64,000 bases of DNA from Phascolomyces articulosus (Eukaryota; Mucoromycota; Mucoromycetes; Mucorales; Lichtheimiaceae), in NCBI GenBank assembly GCA_025677815.1, contig JAIXMP010000008.1:1488001-1552000 (forward strand), given 5' to 3'. Shown here piece after piece: positions 13,771 through 24,283 of this stretch. A program made the position numbers and the translations under genes. The number at the start of each line of letters is the position of its first letter. Within the stretch, counting starts at the first letter, position 1. The notes below the pieces were generated by a model. It searched no databases. It saw only the letters and a program-made list of their open reading frames with translations, and had not been told where the DNA came from.

Positions 13771-13840
13771 CACATGCCTATAAGCCCAGGTCAATTCAGT
13801 CTTCCTCGATAATAAATATAAATTTTAACCTACTGGTACG
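13771..13840 (+). repeat. Dispersed short repeat, copy 1
   Basis: About 70 bp aligns with 17379-17445 at roughly 80-85% by eye, sharing CATGC.TATA.GC.CAGGTC, AATT.AGTCTTCC and AATATAAATTTTAACC. The central AGGTCGAATT (copy 2) faintly resembles a Pol III B box, but the match is too weak to call a tRNA-derived element. Confidence 0.6.
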
Positions 13841-13844
13841 TAAA

Positions 13845-15509
13845 TAAGTACAGGTTTGAGATAATAAAACCAGGTCCGATATTGATAATGAAGTGGATGC
13901 TTGTTCCAATAATTCTTGTGGTGCTTGTACGAATCTATCCATAAAGAAAAAGTAATCCAATGTCATTTCACTGTCATTTTTACAACAAGGCTATTGTCAA
14001 CTTACAAGGAGTCTTGTCGACAGAAGGTAACTGAGCCAATTTCATGTTTTTTGTGTTACAATATTATTATTGTTATTACTATTGTTAGTTGATATGCTTT
14101 AACAAAAAAAAAAGAAAAGAAAAAGAAAACTGAATGAATAAAGACAAGAAGAAAAAAACACACTAGAGAAATATCAATAACAGTAATGGTAATGGTAGAG
14201 AAAGAAGCAGCAGGTTCAATTTCAACCGAGAGTACAACGAAGGCAGGGACCAACTGCTTTTCTGCATAATAAACAATGTGCTATTTTAGCTGTTTTTCGA
14301 TCCGCTATCAATAGCATAAAAAATATTCATCAATAAATCATGTTAATTACCATTCTTGTTACCAATGCGACTTCGTTTTGTGTTGAAATGCCCATTTCTT
14401 GTCACATAAGTAGATTTCGCTCTGCTTCGCGTAGTTGCTTTCATCTGCTTCATCAGGTTGAATCGGCTCATTCTTTCGTGTTTGTGTTGAGACACCATCT
14501 TTAAATTGATTTCTTACCAATCAATGTAAAGACTTGAAGAAGTTATGATTAACGCTAAAATATATGTATAAACATCAGGAAGTTAAGTGGCATATATAAT
14601 AGGGTAGATTCTTACTTGGTTTTTGTATGTTAAATGGAAAGATCGACGATATTGATGAAGGATTGGTTTTATCAAGAAAAAGATTCAAACCCACGGCGCC
14701 GCAGCCAATGCATCACATCCAATCACGTTTGCATTATAATGTATTTATAATCATTGTAATACTGTATCCGACCTAAAAAGTCTCGTTTTACTTTATTATG
14801 CGCGTATCATACTTTATAAGTGAATATTTATCATGGTCCGACCTGATCCAGCTTGATTTTTCTTAATATTACATTATCGGGTTTGATCCAGTTTGATTTC
14901 GCATTATTTTGCTTGTTCGTGCATGCTAAATCAACTTTGACGCTTTTTAGTGGGTTTTAAAATGTAAAGGTCTGAAACCGTCCTGTTTACACTCATACCA
15001 TGTCCCATGCCCAGAAAATATAAAGCTTTATCATCAGGCCTGATAAGTTATTATAAAAGCATGCTATAACATTATAAGACAATATAAGACTAATATAATA
15101 AACCATATTATGAAATTATAAGTCTTGATAAATCTGCTCTAGTGATTGACAAGCTGGGTCCAGCAAAATCAAGATGGGTAACGTGGTATTAGACTAAACC
15201 AAGCTGGGTTAAGCTTGGTAAAGTAATATCAAGAAAAATCAAGCTCGGTAATTAGTCTACCAAGCTGGATCGACCAAAATCAGGTTGGATCAAGCTTTAA
15301 AAGCTAACTATACTCCATTATATTGCAAAACCAAGCAAAAAAAAAACACGATCATGTATTATCATGCATGTTCAAGTTTCATCATCAGGTATGATAATAT
15401 TAATTGACCTATTATAGGTCTTGATCAAATGATCACGCACCTTTCAAGCAGGTTCGCCACTGCACAGGGATGATCAAGCTTGGTGAAAAACCTCTAACCT
15501 TTTTAAACA
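13845..15509. other. Gene-poor region, second part, with degenerate repeated motifs
   Basis: No intact gene. On the minus strand, 14366-14510 holds a protein-like 55-codon open stretch containing KNEPIQPDEADESNYAKQSE and a following Cys-rich one near 14220-14310 (HCLLCRKAVGPCLRC). From 14820 to 15310 a motif close to GATCCAGCTTGATTT recurs on both strands (for example 14849 and 14887 forward; about 15160, 15204, 15239 and 15265 reverse). A palindrome GACCTATTATAGGTC lies at 15406-15420. I read this as old, eroded mobile or duplicated DNA. Confidence 0.45.
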
Positions 15510-15803
15510 TTATAATGCTTTATAATGCATATGCAATATCAAGACGATGTTTTCCAACGTACCGCTATTCCACAATACGTGATGAAATAGGCTGTTATCA
15601 GCACAACCAACAATATCTCCTCTTGAAGAACAACAAATAGCACCCACAAAATTATTACTATTATCCGCACTCGTGTAAAACATTGAAGCCATATTTTTGT
15701 ACACATCCATATGTGACATAAAAAAACATAGAACAATAATTCGACACAGATCCCTATGTGGGTTACATTTGACGGAAACGATACAAAGTTGCCCTGGAGT
15801 CAC
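15510..15803 (-). other. Open frame of 97 codons, possibly a coding relic
   Basis: The frame starts ATG and encodes a Cys-rich, moderately hydrophobic sequence (for example SMFYTSADNSNNFVGAICCS and GDIVGCADNSLFHHVLWNSG). The composition looks more protein-like than the surrounding AT-rich noise. No family was recognised and no partner exons were found. It may be a fragment of a lost gene or element, or chance. Confidence 0.3.
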
Positions 15804-16235
15804 ACAGGGTACTGGAAAGGAGCAAAAAAGGGTTAAGATATGTTAATGCAATACGTTTTGGTGAAAAAGAAAGAGGAATAGGGGAATTACAAATAAAAGT
15901 AAATACTAGTCTTATAATGGATTGCTACTTCTTGAAAAGCAAGAATATCTCAATCAAAATGTGTTGGTCGTAAATAAGCAATGAATTCGGTTTGAGCTAG
16001 TAGGCTTTCTTGAAATCAATTCAGGTGGTTAAGAATGTAACTTGGATAGCTTTTATTATAACATAATATATGGAAGCGGGGAAACCATTGGTCATTTTTT
16101 TTTCTGAGCTGCTTGTAGGAGAAATAACGTTAATGACTGGATCAGGCCCTCAGTTGCTTTTTATGCTTGTCTCGAAAAAAAAGTTTTGTAACAGCATGTA
16201 CTTTTTTTTTTGGTTTATTAGCTTCTCAATAAAAA

Positions 16236-16340
16236 AATATATAATAAAAACGTAAATAACGATGCAAATACTTTGACGCAAAAAATTAATATGGGAACGC
16301 CAAATTATTTATGCTTGGCGCAATTAATCTGGAAAAACCT
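16236..16340 (-). repeat. Dispersed repeat family, copy B (inverted relative to copy A)
   Basis: The reverse complement of this segment aligns with 12547-12640. The perfect shared 20-mer lies at 16304-16323 on the opposite strand. The adjoining sequence ends directly next to the palindrome at 16352-16386. Confidence 0.75.
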
Positions 16341-16351
16341 GCATATATATG

Positions 16352-16386
16352 AATTGTATAATGGTACATGGTACCATTATACAATT
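16352..16386. repeat. Perfect 16-bp inverted repeat with 3-bp spacer
   Basis: Left arm AATTGTATAATGGTAC (16352-16367), spacer ATG, right arm GTACCATTATACAATT (16371-16386). The arms are exact reverse complements, so the DNA could form a cruciform or a transcript a 16-bp hairpin. Confidence 0.95.
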
Positions 16387-17378
16387 TATTGATTTTGAAA
16401 AACTATCATCTAAATTATATTCACTACTCTTTTCAAAGTTTTGGTAATATAATACTCGTACAACCACAACAAAATGTTTAACACCGATCTTATTGCCCTT
16501 GTTTGAGTTGTTTTCTTCATAGTATCAATATTAATATTAATATATGCCTCCGTTCTATTTTTTTTTTTTTACTATATGAACTAGGCTTCTAGAAATATTA
16601 TTGTATAACAACGCCGTCCTGTTATTATTATTCCTTAAATTGTTTTATTAAATATCAATAGAGAAAATGATTCAATCTATCTAGTTTACTTCAATTGCTA
16701 GGATTTTTGTTAAGCATTCTTATTTGTTAGTTTACTGATAATATGAAAATTGGTAAAAAAAAAAAAATACCAAATTGCATTTGAACTTAGATTATTTGAG
16801 ATATATACATCATCGTTTGTATCTTATTATCAGAATAATGATAATGAAATGGTTTTTACAACTATCTAGCAATCCAAATTGTTGTGAGGAACACGCTATC
16901 TATTATGAATCCGGTAAACATTGAAAAGTATGAGATGCAAGCTTATCATACTAGTTATTTTGTATAATACGTAGTAAGAAAAAGAATGATGTTTAAATTT
17001 ACTAAAACTTAACAAGTTATTACGTACAAAGCAAAAAAAAATTCTTTCTATTTGGGTAATGATCAATTACATACGTACGTAGAATGATATTTACAACAGA
17101 GAAGAGATACGGAGAGACAACGTCTTTGGTATAAATAAGTTTATACATATATACCAGCAGCATGAGTTGTGTCTAATAAGTATGCGATCTATACTACACC
17201 ATGTTCTTCCAGCTATTTTATTGTCGATCCGTTTCACCCTATTATTATGTAGAAATAAGGGATAGTCATATGTAACCAAACTTGGTGTATGTTTGACTAT
17301 TTACTATTATCTCCTTCAGGTCGAGGTGTATTATCCTAACTCCTCTAACCATCAAAACCCTAAATATAAAGGTACAGA

Positions 17379-17445
17379 ATCCATGCTTATAGGCGCAGGT
17401 CGAATTAGTCTTCCATAATAGAATATAAATTTTAACCCAAAGGTA
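17379..17445 (+). repeat. Dispersed short repeat, copy 2
   Basis: It is homologous to 13771-13840 (see that entry). GGTAC occurs at both edges (17371 and 17442), as it does at the right edge of copy 1. Confidence 0.6.
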
Positions 17446-17857
17446 CACAATTAAAAAAAAGCAGGCTTCTATTTTTTTTTAATTCCGATAAAATGAGCCT
17501 ATTAGTCAGTGATAAGAATATGTCTATCTGTTTTGTAAGATAAAGAGTTATTTACAACGAATGTTCTGATCTACAAGATGCAGTTAATAAATAACAATAT
17601 CTTGTACGGCGATATGCTTAATATGATGTCATATTTTAATTAATAAAGAAGAATGCGTTTATACTAGTCGTCGATGGAAAATGTCTATGCAACATGTAAA
17701 AATTCATGCCAAATCATCAGTTATATGCCAAATATATAATCTTAGATAGCTAGGGCAATCTGGTAAAAGAATACGTTACCTTGGGTTTATTGCCTGTGTC
17801 TCCTTTTTTAAAACCACTGCTACTGATACTTTTTTTCTTCCCAGTTCTGTTAAAAAA

Positions 17858-19554
17858 ATGAACATTGCAGAAAATGTATTATTCAACTTTAAAGAAACCA
17901 ATGAAATATTAGAACAATGTAAACTCATGTTGGTATCGCAGCGCGATAGTTTTAAAAAATATATGGACGATGGACGAAGAGCATTCACCCAAAACTTGAT
18001 TCAAATTCAACAATTGACAGATCAACTTGAATTAGCCAAAAAAGAAATTAGTGCTTTAAAACAAGTCAACACAAAACTTGCCACGGAACGCAATGCCATA
18101 CCCTCTATTCCACATGGGTCTACTGCTCATGGACGACTCACCAAGGACGAGTCAAACAACAAATATGAACGACTACGGATGCTTATCATCACGACACTCA
18201 GTATCCCATTGGAGCAACACGCCACTTTAAAAAATGAGGAAATCAAAAAATGCCTGAGCGCGCGATTTGAAGATCACGCGACGCAGGTAAAAAAAACTTG
18301 AAACAACCATAGCGGAATTGCATCAAAGCTAAAAAAGCAAATGCAAAGGCAACCACCACTTTGTCTACAGTAACCCATCAGACTTCTACTACTTTTCATG
18401 AAAATAAAAAGGTCAAAGAATTACAGAAACTCATCGAGGAACAAAATCAACAGCTGGATCAATTGAAGCGTCAAAATACAGCCTTACATATTCAAACAAC
18501 CGAAGTAGGGCGCATAGTATCAGAGAATGCAGAGCTACGTGCTGAGGTAGATCGACTTCGAGGGGATACGGTTATTTACAAGGCCAGTATTGGTGCATTA
18601 AAGGCTGCTAAACAATACGTGAATGCAGATCAACGAGCTGTTTATACAGCTCAAAACGCTAAAATTGAACAGATGGAAAAAGAGATAAAACGTTTGAAAG
18701 ATGAGGTTTGTTCTTAATCATGCACAGAAAAAAATGAACATGCACAAGCTTTTTTTTTTGGTGGATCATCTATGAAGTGCTTAACCGATTTATTTATTTA
18801 ATTATGTCTATCTATCTATTATTTGATAAACCTAGGTTGAAAAGGAAAAGGTGGAACATGAACTTACACGAGAAACAATGCAGCAAGCTGTTCGAAATAT
18901 ATCCGTAGCAGGGAGAGAAGCACTGGCAGCATCAGAAGCAAAGTTGACAAAATATAAAGATTATCTGCAACGGGAAGTAGAAAAGTATACCCAGTTAGAG
19001 GAGGAAAACAAGGCCAATGGATCTTATTCCAGATATTTTGAACATGAATGTACCCGAGCTTCACAGGTATTTATACATAGAATTATTTTTTTCAAAAAAG
19101 AATTCTTATTCAAAAATTGTATCAATTGACGCAGAAAAATAGAACGTGGATTTTTTTAGTAAGAGAGTAAAGACAACCAATGTAAGAAGGATTTCTTGAT
19201 TGTTTTGATAGTACTATTCATTGAAATACTGACTATCTACACTTTATACGTAATATGTAGCGCAACAAAACTGTCATTGCAGAACTTCGAGATGTAAGCT
19301 AAACAGGATCCAATTGATGGATAAGAATATATAATAAAAATAGTGATACGTGATCAATAATGAAGAAAACAGTCTAATATCTGCTTTTTTTTTGTTTACT
19401 ATAGCAAATCAGAGAATTTGAAGCTCCTAAATTACCAGAAGATGTTTATCAGAGTCCTCCACCATCAAGTTCAAACAACAAGCGCTATTCACCCTATGAA
19501 AGCATCCACCCATCTCCTTCCTATATTCCTGCTAAATGGATTAGAAGAAATTAG
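17858..19554 (+). CDS. Coiled-coil protein of unknown function
   Basis: A five-exon model (17858-18286, 18349-18705, 18836-19066, 19261-19293, 19405-19554) gives 399 residues. Most of it is Glu/Lys/Gln-rich heptad-like helix (for example QIQQLTDQLELAKKEISALK, LQKLIEEQNQQLDQLKRQ and YLQREVEKYTQLEEENK), which indicates long coiled coils; the last 50 residues are Pro/Ser-rich (QSPPPSSSNNKRYSPYESIH). No catalytic motif was seen. A structural, cytoskeletal or trafficking tether is possible but not shown. The first intron is uncertain: the acceptor at 18348 (62-bp intron) is used here because the alternative at 18312 would make a 26-bp intron. Confidence 0.65.
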
Positions 19555-20128
19555 CCGACACCCATTTTTCCCTTCCAATAAACCCACCAACACGAACAAA
19601 CATAATTTTTACATATGAGCATATTCCAACATCACTCTGTGTATTACATACAGACACATTTATACCATTTCTATTACTCAAAAACCAACATCAACGAAAA
19701 CAACAGGATAATATTATTGGTTTTTAACACTGGTTTTGCGTATAATTTTTTATTTTATAATACAAAATATACGTAAATGCGCAAAATCAATGCGCAAAAG
19801 CAGTCTTAAAATCCAGTATATAACCAACTGCGTAAATATATGTATTGCAGCATGTTATGTGATTCAAAGAAGATAACGGATAAAGCCCACCTCACATCAT
19901 CACATAGCTGTTATACGTATCTCATATTAATATTGAATAATCCATTCTTTCACCCCTTCCCGCTCCTTCATATATCTTAATAATACTGTTTTTACAATGA
20001 ACAAGAAATAAAAAATGAATGATTGTATGATTTTATTATCAGTAATTGGGAAAAAATGAAAGAAATATTAATAGTTTATGTACAAGGAATTCGAGGGAAA
20101 TATTTTTTTGTAAGGTAAATTTTTTTTC
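19555..20128. other. Convergent 3' intergenic region
   Basis: A 574-bp AT-rich spacer between converging stop codons. GCGCAAAA appears twice near 19778-19799. No open frame of note. Confidence 0.5.
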
Positions 20129-22303
20129 TTAGAGACCGCCCATGTTGATATACTTGATGTTAGTGTAGTCATCCAAACCATAAAGGGAGCCTTCACGACC
20201 CATACCGCTTTCCTTGATACCACCGAAAGGAGTGTAACAGCTGGAAAGAATAGGGGAGTTGGCACCGACCATACCGCTTTCCAACTTTTCACCCATGCGC
20301 CAGATACGGCCAATATCACGGGAGTAGAAGTAGCTTGCAAGACCAAATTCAGTGCTGTTGGCGAGTTCGAGGACTTCTTCTTCAGTTTCGAATTCAAAGA
20401 GACCGGCAATAGGGCCAAAGGTTTCTTCAGTAGCAATAGCCATATCATTGGTCATACCAGTGATGACAGCAGGTTCAAAGAAGTTGCCACCCAAGTGCTT
20501 ACCACCAGTCAACACTTCACCGCCCTTGCTGACAGCATCTTCCAAGTGACGTTGGACCTTAATGATGGCCTTGTCGTTGATCAATGGGCCGTGTGTGGTG
20601 TCTGCGTTGAAACCATTACCAACGTTGAACTTGGCAACCTTTTCGGCCAAACGGGAGGCGAACAAGGCATAAATACCCTTTTGGACGTAAATTCTGTTGG
20701 CACAGACACAAGTTTGACCAGAGCCACGGAATTTGCATGCAAGAGCACCTAAAGTAACCCATCAAACAAAAAATAAATAAAGTGTTTTTTTTCTCGCACT
20801 TTCCTATTTTTCCACCCAGTATATATATATATATATATATATTCCTCCTATCATAAATAATAATTACCTTCAACAGCAGCATCCACATCAGCATCATCAA
20901 AGACAATGAAAGGAGCGTTACCACCCAATTCCATAGAGATTTTCTTCATAGTACCAGAGGATTGTTGCATGAGCAACTTACCAACGGGAGTCTATAACGA
21001 CAACAACAGCAAAAAAAAACAATGATCAGCAAAATAAAACCATCTTATATTTATATACGAAAGAATAAAATAAACCAATACATACGGATCCAGTGAAAGA
21101 GATCTTTTTAACAGTAGGGTTGGTACACAATTCCTTACCAACTTCAGCAACATTTTCGTGTGTAGTGACGACGTTAATGACACCCTTGGGGATACCAGCA
21201 CGTTGAGCCAATTCACACAAAGCCAAAGCAGAATAAGGGGTTTCAGCACCAGGCTTGATAACGACGGTACAACCAGCAGCAAGAGCAGCACCGACTTTAC
21301 GAGTAATCATAGCATTGGGGAAGTCTAATGAATTTTTTTAACATGATTTGTCAGAATTTCCCATATAAAGATAAATATTAAACACGCTTCCTCTCTCATC
21401 CACGTAAGTTCTCTTTCCCTTATTGTAAACCATAATGTTTCCAAAGTGCTTAGAAATTAACTTACTCCAAGGAGTGATAATACCGACAACACCGACGGGC
21501 TGCTTGATAGTAATGAAACGTTGGCTTGGGATATGGGAAGGAATGACGGTACCGTAGGTACGGACAGCTTCTTCAGCAAACCATTCAAAGAAACTGGCAC
21601 CATAAGCAATTTCACCCTTGGCTTCAGGATAAGGCTTACCATTTTCTTGAGTCAAGATGGTACCCAAATCGGTTTGGTTTTCCATGGTCAAGTCATACCA
21701 CTTCTTCAACAAATCGTGACGTTGCTTGCCGGTGGTTTGGGACCAAGACTTGAATGCTTCAGCAGCAGCATCAATGGCCTTCTTGGTATCTTGAGCATTC
21801 ATATCGGGCAACTTACCGATTTCGACGCCAGAGGCCGGATCTATGATTTTTTTTGTTTAGTAAGAAAAGAAAAAAAGGATACGAGGTTACATAAGCTTAT
21901 TTGAAAACTTGTTTTTTTCCCTCTTTCCTCTTTTTTGTAAATTCGCGTTTTTTTATTGTTGAAATAACATACCAGTAACAGTGAAACTCTTTTCAGCAGA
22001 AGTGATCCATTCATCATTGATGAAAGCTCCAGTACGGAACAGAGAAGGGTCCGATAACTATAGTTGTTATGAATAATGGGTTTTTTTAGTACTTGTCAAG
22101 TTTAAAGAACCATTCTTTTTTTTTTTTTGTCGTGTAAAGCAAAAAAAAGATAAATATTAGATAGGATAAAGATAACAAACCTTGGGGATTTCAGCGGTGG
22201 TTTGAATAGTACGAGTAGACATAATGAATTTGGTTGTTAAAGGAGCTCGAGATTGGTTAAGACAGGCTCTAAGGTAAGGTGTGCGTACAGCTGCTCTGAT
22301 CAT
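20129..22303 (-). CDS. UGA2: Succinate-semialdehyde dehydrogenase [NAD(P)+], probably mitochondrial
   Basis: Six exons (22303-22181, 22057-21973, 21840-21466, 21324-21086, 20991-20868, 20748-20129) give 521 residues. It oxidises succinate semialdehyde to succinate in the GABA shunt. The aldehyde-dehydrogenase fold is clear: IIPTPWNFPN-type start of the Rossmann region (GIITPWNFPNAMI), the NAD loop ISFTGST, catalytic Glu295 in [12 protein letters not shown], nucleophile Cys329 in [11 protein letters not shown], and NNTEFGLA-like [16 protein letters not shown]; the CVC pair near the nucleophile is typical of SSADH. The N-terminus ([19 protein letters not shown]) is basic and hydroxylated, which fits mitochondrial import; yeast Uga2 is cytosolic, so location is an inference. 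Codon use is biased, as in LPD1. Confidence 0.95.
20820..20841. repeat. (TA)11 microsatellite inside an SSADH intron
   Basis: Eleven TA units lie in the intron between exons 5 and 6, so length changes here would not alter the protein. Confidence 0.9.
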
Positions 22304-24283
22304 CGCGTGGAAAAGTTTGCAAGAAAAAGGAGGGTTTTTATATGCAGGAAAAAAGAAAGGAAGTTGTTTGAGAAACAAAAGTGACCATTTAAGTCCTTTA
22401 CCACTGCTGACTTTAAACCTTATTACCAAATGTACGGAAGCTTAGAAAAAAAATTGACCTTTAGTTGGCTACCATTTGTTACCTTTAAGAAATTATTATT
22501 AAACAAAAAGTCAAACCAGACATTTATATAATAATTATACACCTTCTTATAATTACCTCATTTAAAACCTATTTAAGAAAAAAGGATAAACCTGTTTTAT
22601 TTACATCTTCTCATGAAATAACCACAAAATGTAAAAAGATAACTGATAAATCAGATATATATATATATATATATATTGTAGATCATGAGAAGTCATACAA
22701 GACAATTCTCATCAAGACAAACAAACACTCGTCCACTCGGATGTTGTCGGTTACGAAATGGTGTTCACACGGATGAGCCGAAATGTATAAATATAAAAGT
22801 TCCTTCTTAGGCTTTATATTTAAACTGAGACAAAAGAAGAAACAGCAACCCAAATGTTTATAAATCTATTCCAAATCGAGTCCTATTATATTAGATTATT
22901 CAAGTATGATGAAATACCCCGATCCATCAATTCGCTATACTGAAAAATCCGGGGTAAAAGAAGTAGTAGTAATGGCAGTTGTAGTAATATATAGTTTATA
23001 ACATATGATTTGTATTTACCCGAGGAACCAACTCAAGTGTTACTTTATTACTACTACTAATTAAAACATTCCTATATGAAAAATAAATAAATAAAGTGAC
23101 TCATTCCTTTATAATAAGCTTTTCTCACCCGCTTTTCATTTTACTCATTCTAATCGCAGTATTTTTATTTACTCTTTGACGCAATTATTAAGCGTTGATA
23201 ACACATTTTATCATGTATTAGCCTATAATATAGATCATTATTGAGGTATGGATACAAACAGTTTTATTCCAGGATAACTCTTGTACAAAAGAGATAAAGT
23301 TATCCAAATATCGACCGATCGTCGCGAGCGATAAACCCCGAATAGCTGGCTTTACAGAAAATATATCTATTCTTGGAGTACGATTAAGTAAATTGACAAG
23401 TATACATACTTCTTTTAGTAGTATTCATATGAATTAACTGTCAAGTTATAAAACAGGTAGTGACAACCATTCATAAAAAGATACACTAATACTTGCAAGC
23501 TTGTAATAAAATTTAGTAAAATCAGTTATCATTTAAGGGTATTAATAACATCATATTCAAATATTGAGACGTTTATAATAAACTTTTCGAGCATTGATTC
23601 TTACGAGCAAGATAAAAGATAGTGGAGATTCAACTCTTTTTGTATCCGGGTATATGAACTGAAAAAATGTTCTATATACAAGTATAGTTATAATTCTTGT
23701 TTTCTTTGCATAGTATAATTTGGATATTTTACCGATCAAGATGACCGCCACGGAAAACCCACCAGAGTGCTAATAGTTTTTTTTATCTTAGAGATAGAAA
23801 CCGAATCAAATGTATCGATTCATTTATACACCTTGTGAGAACATAACAATCCGTAGATGGTAACAATAGCAAAATGTTTTCTTTTGCATTATCGCATAAA
23901 CTTTGTACCACAATTGAAACTTGGAGATTTAATGCGGAAGTCCCATATATTCGTAAGTCAAAAAAATACTGCTATGATATAATGGCTATGAAACAAAAGA
24001 GTACGGTTATGAAATTGTTCATTACGCATAGCAACGATCCAGAGGGCGGATGTCGCCATTGTACCACCTTGAAACTTACCAGATTTGCCTGAAATTTTAT
24101 ATGAATGTTTTGAATGCACAGAAAAGGAAATCAATGAAGACGTGACGGCTTGCAATGCATTTGGTTGGATTTTTATTCTTCCATTTCCTTTTGTACCTTT
24201 GAATTCTTTTACCTGTACCAGAAAAAGGACTAATCATTAATAAAACTTTACATTTTCTTCCTTGAACAAAAAAGCAACAAACC
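22304..24283. other. Intergenic region between SSADH and CSF1 starts
   Basis: About 2 kb of AT-rich DNA between divergent genes. An (AT)11 tract lies at 22655-22676. The open frames at 23874-24092 (+) and 23958-24155 (-) overlap each other and show no recognisable motif. No tRNA or repeat structure was recognised. Both promoters must lie here, near the two ends. Confidence 0.5.
22655..22676. repeat. (AT)11 microsatellite
   Basis: Eleven AT units are seen in the SSADH-CSF1 intergenic region. Confidence 0.9.

Larger units (their letters stand above)
13231..13844. repeat. Segment bounded by a perfect 14-bp direct repeat
   Basis: TACTGGTACGTAAA occurs at 13231-13244 and again at 13831-13844, exactly 600 bp apart. 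The interior holds a decayed coding stretch (13260-13593), a short hairpin (CCTCCC AAA GGGAGG followed by five T, about 13684-13703) and a repeat end also found near 17371. This could be a target-site duplication around an old insertion, but the second copy partly belongs to the shared repeat end, so the boundary is not certain. Confidence 0.5.
15804..17857. other. Gene-poor region, third part
   Basis: No supported gene. It contains repeat copy B (about 16236-16340), a perfect 16-bp inverted repeat (16352-16386), repeat copy 2 (about 17379-17445) and many homopolymer T and A tracts. The last 200 bp are presumably the promoter of the coiled-coil gene that starts at 17858. Confidence 0.5.

Noticed and set aside
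13771..17445. tRNA-derived SINE or tRNA gene
   Set aside because: The B-box-like AGGTCGAATT lacks a matching stem and no A box or cloverleaf could be drawn; no tRNA gene was recognised anywhere in the window.
23874..24155. Small genes on either strand upstream of CSF1
   Set aside because: Two overlapping opposite-strand frames without motifs, splice partners or codon bias.
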